From Limnohabitans sp. (GTDB lineage: Bacteria; Pseudomonadota; Gammaproteobacteria; Burkholderiales; Burkholderiaceae_C), in the NCBI GenBank assembly GCA_021300495.1, contig JAJTDK010000019.1, positions 1 through 64,000 on the forward strand: DNA of 64,000 bases, read 5' to 3'. A model generated the notes under the pieces. That model made no database searches. It saw only the letters and a program-made list of their open reading frames with translations, and was not told the origin of the DNA. Below are positions 30,352-38,465 of the stretch, one piece after another. The first letter of the stretch is position 1. Each line of letters begins with the position of its first letter. The translations under genes were made by a program, and so were the position numbers.

Positions 30352-31293
30352 TTAAAGTTCGTAGTCATTGACATGACCTGTCATGGCTTTTGTCACCAAG
30401 GCCGTAGTTAACCGATCGCTCAGTAACTCAGCAAATTGATAAACAAAGTTGCGCAGGTAGGCGCCTCTTTTAAAGGCGACTCGCGATACATTTTTGCCCA
30501 AGAGGTCACCCAAAGGACGCGCAACCAAATCGCCAGCAAGGTCATCTTTAACGGCCATTTCAGCCACAATGCCCACACCCAAACCCAAGCGCACGTATGT
30601 TTTGATCACATCTGAGTCAATGGCCTCGAGTGCAATTCGAGGGTGCAGTTTTTTGCTGGCAAATGCGGCATCAATGCGTGTTCGCCCCGTGAACGAGGGG
30701 TGGTAGGTGATGAGGGGTTCTTTGGCAATGTCTTCCAAATGCAGGTGTTTTTTCTTGGCCAAAGGATGGTCAGGTGCAACCACCAGCATGTGCTGCCATT
30801 CATAGCAAGGCAGTGTCACTAGCTCCTCGTAAGCTGCCAATGATTCTGTGGCCATGCCTATTTCGGCGGTGTCATCCAGTAGCATTTTGGCCACCTGATC
30901 GGGTGAGCCCTGGTGCAAGCTGATGTTGACATGCGGATACAGGTCGCGCAATTTGGCAACGGGAACTGGCAGCACATAACGTGCTTGGGTATGGGTGGTT
31001 GCAATGGACAGGGTGCCGCTGTCTTGCGCACTGTACTGCTCGCCGATGCGTTTCAAGTTGCCGATTTCACGCATGATGACTTCGATGCTTTTGAGAACGT
31101 GTTGTCCTGGCTCAGTGATCCGCTTCAGCCTTTTGCCGTGCCGAGCAAAGATGTCGATACCCAATTCATGCTCTAACTCAATGATGGCTTTGGAGACCCC
31201 AGGTTGAGAGGTGTGCAGCGCTTTGGCTGCTTCTGTGAGGTTGAGATTGCGGCGGGCGGCTTCTTGTACAAATCGAAATTGATGCAAGTTCAT
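30352..31293 (-). CDS. cysB: LysR-type regulator of sulfur assimilation, CysB family
   Basis: DNA-binding regulator of sulfate and sulfur-source assimilation genes. 313 residues. The winged helix-turn-helix occupies about residues 1-60 and shows FRFVQEAARRNLNLTEAAK and TSQPGVSKAIIELEHELG, the CysB/Cbl subgroup pattern. The effector domain includes TTHTQARYVLPVPVA and HQGSPDQVAKMLLDD, residues that in CysB surround the sulfate/acetylserine pocket. The cbiX gene, a siroheme-related function needed by sulfite reductase, lies just upstream on the same strand. The name cysB is supported by family pattern and context; a Cbl-like paralogue is the alternative. Confidence 0.87.
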   Translation of the reverse strand: MNLHQFRFVQEAARRNLNLTEAAKALHTSQPGVSKAIIELEHELGIDIFARHGKRLKRITEPGQHVLKSIEVIMREIGNLKRIGEQYSAQDSGTLSIATTHTQARYVLPVPVAKLRDLYPHVNISLHQGSPDQVAKMLLDDTAEIGMATESLAAYEELVTLPCYEWQHMLVVAPDHPLAKKKHLHLEDIAKEPLITYHPSFTGRTRIDAAFASKKLHPRIALEAIDSDVIKTYVRLGLGVGIVAEMAVKDDLAGDLVARPLGDLLGKNVSRVAFKRGAYLRNFVYQFAELLSDRLTTALVTKAMTGHVNDYEL

Positions 31294-31336
31294 ATCAATA
31301 AACCCAGAAAGATTGAGTTTATTATGCCTTATGAAT

Positions 31337-31720
31337 CTAAAGATTAGACTTTAAGGCAATTGCCGCCATGGCGCGAGTCATTTCAGGCTCTTCACCGATG
31401 GCGTGACTTAATTCGAACGTCACTCCGGGATATTGGATGATGAGATCTTGCAGCAACAAGGGCAAATCTTCTCGGGCATGCCGGCCCACCCCCAAAAACA
31501 TGGGAACAATGCGAATGGCATTGACGCCCGTCTGAACCAAGCCAGCGACGGTAGTCGGCAAGTCAGGCTCGGTCAGTTCAAGGTAGGCGCATGCCACTTG
31601 TGTGTCAGGTGAAAGTTGCTTCATCTCATTGGCAACAGCTTCAATGGGACGTCGCCATAAGGCGTCTCTTGAGCCGTGAGCAAAAAGAATGATGGCGTGC
31701 GGGTAAGTCATGGCTGTCAT
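31337..31720 (-). CDS. cbiX: Sirohydrochlorin chelatase, short CbiX/SirB type
   Basis: A 127-residue single-domain chelatase that inserts iron (or cobalt) into sirohydrochlorin; iron insertion gives siroheme, the cofactor of sulfite and nitrite reductases. The metal-binding histidine lies in ILFAHGSRDALWRRP near residue 15. AYLELTEPDLPTTVAGLVQ, RIVPMFLGVGRHAREDLP and the second histidine region ELSHAIGEEPEM match the family. The short form acts as a homodimer. It sits between lptG (ten bases upstream) and cysB (43 bases downstream), all on the minus strand, linking it to sulfur assimilation. Confidence 0.87.
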   Translation of the reverse strand: MTAMTYPHAIILFAHGSRDALWRRPIEAVANEMKQLSPDTQVACAYLELTEPDLPTTVAGLVQTGVNAIRIVPMFLGVGRHAREDLPLLLQDLIIQYPGVTFELSHAIGEEPEMTRAMAAIALKSNL

Positions 31721-31730
31721 TAAAAAACCT

Positions 31731-32837
31731 TTATTGACGTAAAACCAACCACCAAAATGTAGCCAGTGAAACCACGCTGTAAATCAGTGCGGGCGCGGCG
31801 GCTGTGAGCCAAGGCTGCCAATTTTGCAAATTGCCAATGAAGCCAAAAACGTTGTTCAGCAAATAAAAACTGATGCCAGCCATGACCCCTCCAAAAACAT
31901 AGCCTGCGATGTTGCCTGATCTGAAATGCAAATAAGCAAATGGCAAAGCAAGCGTCAGCATGACCCAGCAACTCAGTGGGTAAAACACCTTTCGCCAAAA
32001 TTGAATTTCATAGCGTTGTGCATTTTGACCATTGGCAGTCAAATGTCGCATGTATTGAAACAAGTCGATGGTTTTCATTCGATCGGGACTCAGGAGCGCA
32101 GCCGAAATCATCTCAGAAGTGATTTCAGTTTTCCATGACCATTCCGGCAGATTCAAAATTTCGATTCTCGAATCTTCGCCGCTTGAAATGTGAAAAATTC
32201 GCCGATCGACGGGTTTCAAAAGCCAAGATCCGTCATCCATTAACTGGGCGCTTGGCGCAAGGGTCATCGACTTGAGCCGACCTTCGTTGTCAAATTCATG
32301 AATGCGAATATTCTCGGGCTGGCCTTCGCTGCTCAGGGATCTGACGTTGACGGCAAATTGTGATTGCGTCTGCTTTTCTCGCAGCCAAGCGCCAGTTTGG
32401 CCAACAGTAATTTGCCCTTGGTAATGCGCTTTCAAAAGCTGTGCTTGTTTGTCAGTCCAAGGCGAGATGTAGTCACCTAATACGAAGGTGACAGTCACAA
32501 ACACAAGGCCCAATTGAAAGAGTGTGTGAAGTGCGCGCCAAGGACCCAAGCCGCCTGTTCTGAGGATGGTGAATTCGGAGCTCTGCGCAAACCGAGCCAT
32601 GACGAAAATAGAGCCAATCAAAACAGAAATAGGCAGCAACTCATACAAATGGCTTGGCATGAGTAAGGCCACATACATCAACGCATGCTGAAGTTGATAA
32701 CCCTGAAATTTGTTTCGACTCAGTGTTTGAAGTTGATCGACCAAGTCAAAAAAAACAAACAAGGCCAGAAAGCCAATGGCAACAAAACTAACCGCTCGAA
32801 TGATTTCTCCGTGAATTAATCGGCGAATTGTTTTCAT
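31731..32837 (-). CDS. lptG: LPS export ABC transporter permease LptG
   Basis: Membrane subunit of the LptB2FG complex that extracts lipopolysaccharide from the inner membrane. I take the ATG at 32837 (368 residues, MKTIRRLIHGEIIRAV); the open frame continues upstream, but that part overlaps the lptF remnant and is not LptG-like. Three N-terminal helices (FVAIGFLALFVFFDLVDQ, LLMPSHLYELLPISVLIGS and one near residue 105), a periplasmic beta-jellyroll (about 130-270) and three C-terminal helices are visible. MARFAQSSEFTILRTGG is the family coupling segment. The start overlaps the stop of the lptF remnant (ATGA), so the normal lptF-lptG coupling survives although most of lptF is gone. Confidence 0.9.
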   Translation of the reverse strand: MKTIRRLIHGEIIRAVSFVAIGFLALFVFFDLVDQLQTLSRNKFQGYQLQHALMYVALLMPSHLYELLPISVLIGSIFVMARFAQSSEFTILRTGGLGPWRALHTLFQLGLVFVTVTFVLGDYISPWTDKQAQLLKAHYQGQITVGQTGAWLREKQTQSQFAVNVRSLSSEGQPENIRIHEFDNEGRLKSMTLAPSAQLMDDGSWLLKPVDRRIFHISSGEDSRIEILNLPEWSWKTEITSEMISAALLSPDRMKTIDLFQYMRHLTANGQNAQRYEIQFWRKVFYPLSCWVMLTLALPFAYLHFRSGNIAGYVFGGVMAGISFYLLNNVFGFIGNLQNWQPWLTAAAPALIYSVVSLATFWWLVLRQ

Positions 32838-32962
32838 GTGCCACCATCCGTTCTGCGCAACTGAGGCATAGCCAACATCATTTTCAGGATCGTGGCAAAA
32901 ACCACAAAGGCGGCAGCAAAACTTCGGGCTAAATCTTTTTGAATGGAAGAATGGAATAACAT
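32834..32962 (-). pseudogene. lptF: Remnant of lptF, apparently reduced to 42 codons by internal deletion
   Basis: A minus-strand frame of 42 residues, ATG at 32962 and stop at 32834 overlapping the lptG start. Its first 25 residues (MLFHSSIQKDLARSFAAAF then VVFATI) look like the N-terminus of betaproteobacterial LptF. The last 16 (KMMLAMPQLRRTDGGT) look like a C-terminal tail. Full LptF has about 360-370 residues with six helices, so roughly 1 kb appears missing between them. The position, between divergent pepA and lptG, is the usual place of lptF. A small unrelated leader peptide is the alternative reading. LptF is normally essential where LPS is made; see the matching finding. Confidence 0.7.
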
Positions 32963-32985
32963 TGTTGGATTGGAAAACCTCAATT

Positions 32986-34473
32986 ATGAACTTTGATTTA
33001 AAAACACTTTCTTTGGCAGCCGCCGCAAAATCCCCCGCTGACGTCTTGATTGTCCTCATTTCTGAGCACTTTCAAGCCGCCAAAGACCCACTTTCCTTGC
33101 TGATCGAAAAAGCGATAAAAGCCAAGGACTTTTCAAGCAAAAAAGGGAAAGTTCTCCACGCCTATGGTGCGGCTGGTATTTCTGCATCCAAAGTGGTGTT
33201 TTTGGGGGTAGGAGCTGCCACTGCCGCAGACATGAAATCTGCCATGTCTGGGCTGACTGCCAGTTTGAAAGCCGCCGAAACCAAGAAGCTCACTGTCGTA
33301 TCGCCCGAACCCCTCAGTGCGCAGGCACTGCAAGCCTTGCTTTTGGCTTTGGCTGATGGCACCTATGTTTACGGCACCACCAAATCAAAACCCAGCACGC
33401 GCTCTTTAAGCCAAGTTAGCGTGGGTTTGCCCAGCGTTAATCTCAGCTTGCAAAACGCCTTGAAAGCCACTGTTGGCATGATCCAAGGCATAGAGTTTGC
33501 CAAAGAGTGGGCCAACCGACCAGCCAATCATGCAACGCCCACCATGTTGGCCAAGGCTGCCATGACCCTGGCCAAATCTGGCGCAATGTCATGCGAAGTG
33601 CTAGGCCCCAAAGAGGTTGCCAAGTTGGGCATGGGCTCTTTCATGTCCGTTGCACAAGGATCTGCCGAGCCGCTTCGTTTCATTGTGCTGAAATACCAGG
33701 GGGGCGCTAAATCTGAGGCGCCCACTGTGCTGGTGGGTAAGGGCATTACCTTTGATACCGGTGGTATTTCTCTCAAGCCACCAGGTCAAATGGACGAGAT
33801 GAAATTTGACATGGGTGGCGCTGCCAGTGTCTTAGGCGTTTTTAAATCCTTGAGTACCATCCAACCCAAAATCAATGTTGTGGGCTTAATCCCTGCCTGT
33901 GAAAACATGCCAGATGGCCTGGCTGTGAAGCCAGGTGATGTGGTCACCAGCATGAGTGGTCAAACCATTGAAATTTTGAACACAGATGCTGAAGGACGCT
34001 TGATTTTGTGTGATGCGCTCACCTATGCAGAGCGATTTAAACCTCAAGCGGTCATTGACATTGCGACGCTCACTGGTGCTTGTGTCATTGCATTGGGGGC
34101 TGTTCGAAGCGGCATGTTTGCCACCGAGGATAAACTGGCCCAAAGTCTCCTTCAAGCGGGAGATGAAGCCATGGATCTTTGCTGGAGAATGCCACTCGAT
34201 GAGGAGTATGCTGACGCACTGAAAAGTAATTTTGCGGATGTCGCCAATGTCGGTGGCAGCGAAGGTGGCGCTATCAAGGCTGCAAAATTTTTACATCGCT
34301 TTGCAAAAAAATACCCATGGGCTCATTTGGACATTGCGGGCACAGCTTGGAAAGGCGGGGCTTCCAAGGGTGCTACAGGCAGACCTGTTGGTTTGTTGCT
34401 GTCTTACTTGCTGGCCCAACAACCCAAGATTGCAAAAGCATCTGCGAAAAAGACGGGTCCTGCAACGAAGTAG
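32986..34473 (+). CDS. pepA: Leucyl aminopeptidase PepA
   Basis: Cytosolic dizinc M17 aminopeptidase that removes N-terminal residues from peptides; in E. coli also a DNA-binding protein. The ATG at 32986 gives 495 residues; an in-frame TTG upstream is rejected. The N-terminal domain (about 1-170) is followed by the catalytic domain with EWANRPANHATPTMLA, VGKGITFDTGGISLKPPG (metal ligands Lys and Asp), KFDMGGAASVLG and the signature NTDAEGRL at 332-339. It is divergent from lptF/lptG with only about 23 bases between starts. Peptide breakdown here fits the peptide importers nearby. Confidence 0.95.
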   Translation: MNFDLKTLSLAAAAKSPADVLIVLISEHFQAAKDPLSLLIEKAIKAKDFSSKKGKVLHAYGAAGISASKVVFLGVGAATAADMKSAMSGLTASLKAAETKKLTVVSPEPLSAQALQALLLALADGTYVYGTTKSKPSTRSLSQVSVGLPSVNLSLQNALKATVGMIQGIEFAKEWANRPANHATPTMLAKAAMTLAKSGAMSCEVLGPKEVAKLGMGSFMSVAQGSAEPLRFIVLKYQGGAKSEAPTVLVGKGITFDTGGISLKPPGQMDEMKFDMGGAASVLGVFKSLSTIQPKINVVGLIPACENMPDGLAVKPGDVVTSMSGQTIEILNTDAEGRLILCDALTYAERFKPQAVIDIATLTGACVIALGAVRSGMFATEDKLAQSLLQAGDEAMDLCWRMPLDEEYADALKSNFADVANVGGSEGGAIKAAKFLHRFAKKYPWAHLDIAGTAWKGGASKGATGRPVGLLLSYLLAQQPKIAKASAKKTGPATK

Positions 34474-34502
34474 TTCTGGAATCTGGTCAAGATTGAGATT
34501 GC

Positions 34503-34952
34503 ATGCACATGACGCAAGTTGATTTTCATTTCAATGCGCCTGACAAACTGCCTTATGTTTGCCGCTTGTTGCGCAAGGCCAGCGGCCAGGGCCGAAGGGT
34601 CGGCGTTTTGTCTGATCAAGAAACGTCGCACTTGTTGAATCAATTGTTATGGAATCTCAATGGATCTGACTTTGTGACGCATTGTTTACTGGCCGATTCT
34701 CCAAATATGGTTGAACAGTCGAGCGTCATCTTGGGTTCAATCTGGCAGGACTTGACCGCTCTTCAACAATTGGATGTTTTTCTCAATTTAAACGATTCAC
34801 CCCCCCCCAATTTGGAGGGCATTGAGCGATTAATCGAAGTGGTTGGCCCGGAAGAAAGTGACAAAGCAAGCGCCCGGCAGCGCTGGAAACATTACTCACA
34901 ACTCGGATTTCAGATCAATCGATTCGATTTGACCTCGGCAAAACCCAATTAG
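34503..34952 (+). CDS. holC: DNA polymerase III subunit chi
   Basis: Chi subunit of the clamp-loader complex, which contacts single-strand-binding protein through psi. 149 residues, close to the family length. Visible features are TQVDFHFNAPDKLPYVCRLL at the N-terminus, GRRVGVLSDQETSHLLNQLLW, the conserved SDFVTHCL (usually W-x-FxPH) and a central IWQDLTALQQLDVFLNLND. The C-terminus has KHYSQLGFQINRF, the tyrosine/glycine/leucine pattern of HolC. Position 29 bases after pepA is the common pepA-holC order in proteobacteria. A second ATG two codons in is a possible start. Confidence 0.9.
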   Translation: MHMTQVDFHFNAPDKLPYVCRLLRKASGQGRRVGVLSDQETSHLLNQLLWNLNGSDFVTHCLLADSPNMVEQSSVILGSIWQDLTALQQLDVFLNLNDSPPPNLEGIERLIEVVGPEESDKASARQRWKHYSQLGFQINRFDLTSAKPN

Positions 34953-35073
34953 CCTCGGCTTTTGCCCTTTTTTTTGCTCTGTTAAAGATCACGCCTCTTT
35001 AAAATGTTCCAAATTTGCGTTATCGTTACGGCTTGCTTGATTGAAGCAAAACCTCATTATTTCGGAGCTATTC

Positions 35074-36270
35074 ATGAAATTGTCTTCTCTTAAGACCCCT
35101 CTCACAGCGGTTGCAGTGGCCGCAGTTGTTTTGACACTCGCTGCCTGTGGCAAAAAAGATGGTGGTGGCGCTCAAGTCATCAAAATTGGTCACGTTGGAC
35201 CTACCAGCGGTGCCATTGCCCACTTGGGCAAGGACAATGAAAATGGTGCCAAGATGGCCATTGAAGAATTGAATGCGGCCGGCATCAAAATTGGTGACAA
35301 AGTTGTCAAGTTCGAATTGTTGGCTGAAGACGATGCTGCCGATCCAAAACAAGGCACTGCCGCTGCACAAAAATTGGTAGATGCCAAAGTTCAGGGCGTG
35401 ATTGGTCACTTGAATTCAGGTACCACCATTCCTGCATCACAGCTTTACAACGCTGCTGGCATTCCCCAAATTTCTCCTTCAGCCACCAATCCTAAATACA
35501 CACGCCAAGGCTATGCCGGTGCTTTCCGCGTTGTGGCTGATGACGTTCACTTGGGCGGCACATTGGGCAAGTACGCTGTTGAAACACTCAAGGGCAAGAG
35601 CATTGCCGTGATTGATGACCGTACAGCTTATGGCCAAGGTGTGGCTGAAGAATTTGAAAAAGCTGTTAAAGCAGCCGGTGGCAATTTGGTTGGACACGAG
35701 TTCACAACAGACAAAGCCTCTGACTTCAACGCTATCTTGACCACCCTCAAGGGTAAGAAGCCAGACATCATTTTCTTCGGTGGCATGGACGCTGTTGCAG
35801 GCCCTATGCTCAAGCAAATGAAGCAGCTTGGCATCAACGCCAAATTCATGGGTGGTGATGGTATCTGTACAGCTGAATTGGCCAAGTTGGCTGCTGAAGG
35901 CATGGCAGACGAAAACGTCTTCTGCGCTGAAGCAGGCGGCGTTGAAGGCGAACAAAAAGCTGGCATGGATAAATTCCGCGCCGACTTTAAAGCCAAGTAC
36001 AACGCTGAAGTTCAAGTCTATGCACCTTACGTCTATGACGCTGTCAAAGTCATGGTTCAAGCCATGGTGACAGCAGGTTCTTCAGACCCCGCTAAGTACT
36101 TGCCTGCTTTGAAGTCCATCAACTACAAAGGTGTGACCGGCAACATCGCGTTTGACGAAAAGGGCGACATCAAAAATGGCGCCTTGACTTTGTTCACTTA
36201 CAAAGCCGGAAGTCCACGCTTCGTCAAAAGCGGTGCCACCGTTGGCTCTCTGCCTCTGAATGCAACATAG
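35074..36270 (+). CDS. Branched-chain amino acid ABC transporter substrate-binding lipoprotein (altered C-terminus)
   Basis: Periplasmic LivJ/LivK-type binding protein. The ATG at 35074 follows a GGAG site; the upstream frame is rejected. The lipobox LAAC puts the lipidated cysteine at residue 25. The type 1 periplasmic fold shows IGHVGPTSGAIAHLGKDNEN, GVIGHLNSGTTIPASQLYN, GIPQISPSATNPKYTRQGY and IDDRTAYGQGVAEEFEKAV. The ending is odd: after IKNGALTLFTYKAG one expects only a few basic residues, but the frame runs on for SPRFVKSGATVGSLPLNAT, which is antisense to the end of prlC. The last 19 residues therefore look like read-through at a deletion junction. No permease or ATPase genes are adjacent. 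Confidence 0.88.
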   Translation: MKLSSLKTPLTAVAVAAVVLTLAACGKKDGGGAQVIKIGHVGPTSGAIAHLGKDNENGAKMAIEELNAAGIKIGDKVVKFELLAEDDAADPKQGTAAAQKLVDAKVQGVIGHLNSGTTIPASQLYNAAGIPQISPSATNPKYTRQGYAGAFRVVADDVHLGGTLGKYAVETLKGKSIAVIDDRTAYGQGVAEEFEKAVKAAGGNLVGHEFTTDKASDFNAILTTLKGKKPDIIFFGGMDAVAGPMLKQMKQLGINAKFMGGDGICTAELAKLAAEGMADENVFCAEAGGVEGEQKAGMDKFRADFKAKYNAEVQVYAPYVYDAVKVMVQAMVTAGSSDPAKYLPALKSINYKGVTGNIAFDEKGDIKNGALTLFTYKAGSPRFVKSGATVGSLPLNAT

Positions 36271-38234
36271 GCCTGCATGGGGTCCTGTCGATTTCCAGCT
36301 GAGTAAATGTGCTCATGCAGTTTTTGTGAGGGATCTTTGGCGAAGATGTCGCCAGCTTCTATGAATGCATCGAAACCATCTGCATCCAAGACTTCAGCCC
36401 ACATGTAAACATAGTAGGCCGAGGCATAACTGTTGGAGGAAAATAAATGCGAGAAGTGTGGCAACCTGTGTCGCATGCCGATGGCCGGTGGCATTTGAAT
36501 GCTTTGAAGCGTCTTTGACTCAAACTCTTGAAAATTCAAGTGTTCAATGTCGACAGTTTCATGCAGCGCTAAATCGACCAAGGCCGATGAGACGTACTCA
36601 ACGGTTGTGAAGCCTTGATTGAAGGTCTGGGCAGCCAGTATTTTTTCAATCAATGCCTTTGGCATGGGCTCTCCAGTTTCTGCATGCAAAGCAAATTCTG
36701 TCAATATTTGCGGTTGCATGAGCCAATTTTCAAAAACCTGAGAGGGAAATTCAACAAAGTCTCTTAGCACGCTGGTTCCTGAAAGGCGAGGGTATTTGAC
36801 CTGAGACAGCAGGCCATGCAGGCCATGACCAAACTCATGAAAGAGGGTTCTGGCATCGTCCAAACTGAGCAGCGTTGGTTTTCCTTCAGGTCCCTGTGAA
36901 AAGTTGTTGTTGTTCACAACAATGGGCCTAACTTCCTGCGTGAGGTTCATCGGATCTCGGTAGGTGCTCATCCATGCGCCAGATCGTTTGCTGCTTCGCG
37001 CAAAGTTATCGCTTAAAAACAAGCCAACATGTTTGCCATCAGCACTTGTCACTTCCCATCCCGTGACAGAGTTGTGGTACTTGGCAATGTTCTCGACCTG
37101 TTTGAAACTCACACCGAACAAGCGGTTTGCCACATGAAACATGGCTTCCATGAGTTTGTGCAGTTGCAGGTAGGGTTTGATTTCTGCTTCGTTCAAATCA
37201 AATTTCTCTTTGCGAACGCGCTCAGTCCAGAAGTGCCAATCCCAAGCGGCAAGATCACTTAGTCCAGAAAGCGTCTTCAAGTCTTCTCGCTCTTGAATGG
37301 CTCTTAATCTCGCGGGCGTCCATACGCGCATGAGTAAATCTCTGGCGTTTGCTGCGCTGCCCGCCATGGTGTCGGCCAAAGCATATTCAGAAAAATTCTG
37401 GTAACCCAAAAGGCGTGCTTGAGCCAATCGAATTTTTAAAATCTCTTTCATCACAGTTTCGTTGTTGTGAGCGCCCGGGTTTTCGCCACGTTTGCACCAT
37501 GCCAGCCACATGCTTTGACGCAAGTCCCGTCGTTCTGAAAAGGTCATAAAAGGCGTGATGGACGACCTGGAAAGCGTGAAGGCATGGGCGTTGTGTTGTT
37601 CAAGGCCACGTTCTTTGGCCAACTGCTTGGCTGCACTCTTTACGAAATCTGGCAGTCCTTTGAGTTGATCGGCCTCCGTGAGTACCATGCAGAAAGCTGC
37701 TTCATCTGCCAAAACATTTTGTGAAAATTGGGTAAAACAACTTGCCAGCTTTTCTGAATAGTGGGCAAAGGTTTGTCTGTCTTTGTCCTTCAGATTTGCG
37801 CCTGCCCGAACAAAATCTAAGTGGTATCTTTCAATCAAGCGAATGCTCTCGGCATCTAGCCCAAGTTTTGTTCTTTCTTGATGGAGTTTGTTGATGCGTT
37901 CAAAGAGTGCTGCATTCAAAAACATTGCCGCTGAATGGGCTGCAAGCTTTGGCGAGATGTCTCGCTCGATGGCTTGAATTTCAGGCGAAGTGTGTGATGC
38001 ACTTAAATTGAAGAAGAGGGCGGAGGTCTGGTTTAACAACTCGCCGCTGGCTTCGAGTGCAAGCAGGGTATTTTGAAAGCTTGGCGCTTGCGTCTGAGAG
38101 GCAATGGCTTGTATTTCGCCTTGGTGATTGGTTAAGGCTTGGTTAAAAGCTTCGGGGAAATGTGCTGCCTGGATGTCTTCAAAGGGCGGCATTTCAAAAG
38201 GTGTAGACCACTTTTGGAGCAAAGGATTTGTCAT
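36198..38234 (-). CDS. prlC: Oligopeptidase A (M3 family)
   Basis: Cytosolic zinc metallopeptidase that degrades oligopeptides, including released signal peptides. 678 residues, as in E. coli PrlC. The zinc motif HEFGHGLH lies at about residues 466-473 with H466, E467 and H470. Other family segments are ARLLGYQNFSEYAL, LFLSDNFARSSKRSGAWMS and RDFVEFPSQVFENWL. The end AYVAFRGREPTVAPLL is normal, but the last residues (LPAL) are read from what should be the livK end; the two genes overlap tail to tail by 73 bases. It would process peptides brought in by the neighbouring importers. Confidence 0.93.
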   Translation of the reverse strand: MTNPLLQKWSTPFEMPPFEDIQAAHFPEAFNQALTNHQGEIQAIASQTQAPSFQNTLLALEASGELLNQTSALFFNLSASHTSPEIQAIERDISPKLAAHSAAMFLNAALFERINKLHQERTKLGLDAESIRLIERYHLDFVRAGANLKDKDRQTFAHYSEKLASCFTQFSQNVLADEAAFCMVLTEADQLKGLPDFVKSAAKQLAKERGLEQHNAHAFTLSRSSITPFMTFSERRDLRQSMWLAWCKRGENPGAHNNETVMKEILKIRLAQARLLGYQNFSEYALADTMAGSAANARDLLMRVWTPARLRAIQEREDLKTLSGLSDLAAWDWHFWTERVRKEKFDLNEAEIKPYLQLHKLMEAMFHVANRLFGVSFKQVENIAKYHNSVTGWEVTSADGKHVGLFLSDNFARSSKRSGAWMSTYRDPMNLTQEVRPIVVNNNNFSQGPEGKPTLLSLDDARTLFHEFGHGLHGLLSQVKYPRLSGTSVLRDFVEFPSQVFENWLMQPQILTEFALHAETGEPMPKALIEKILAAQTFNQGFTTVEYVSSALVDLALHETVDIEHLNFQEFESKTLQSIQMPPAIGMRHRLPHFSHLFSSNSYASAYYVYMWAEVLDADGFDAFIEAGDIFAKDPSQKLHEHIYSAGNRQDPMQAYVAFRGREPTVAPLLTKRGLPAL

Positions 38235-38465
38235 GAGGATAGGGGCTGTTTTGGAATGGGGTTATTTAACTTTAAGGGTTTACCTGAGGCCTAGGCCAAA
38301 GCGCTCAAAATATCCCTTAAATAATGTGATTTGTGATGAAATGAAGTCAAGTTAGATTATTCTTCAAACCTCAGCACTCTAGTGCATGTTGCCATCCCAA
38401 GTTTGAGGAAAATTGTGCATTTTGCCGTTGGTTTTAAATGGGCGCCCAACAAGCGACCCAACATC

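Noticed and set aside
32863-33059. N-terminal extension of lptG up to 33059
   Set aside because: The extension overlaps the lptF remnant and the pepA start and has no LptG similarity; the ATG at 32837 gives the normal protein.
34953-34980. T-rich stretch after holC as an intrinsic terminator
   Set aside because: A run of T residues is present but I found no convincing stem before it.
35479-36060. Minus-strand open frame of 193 codons
   Set aside because: Antisense to the branched-chain amino acid binding protein; no independent support.
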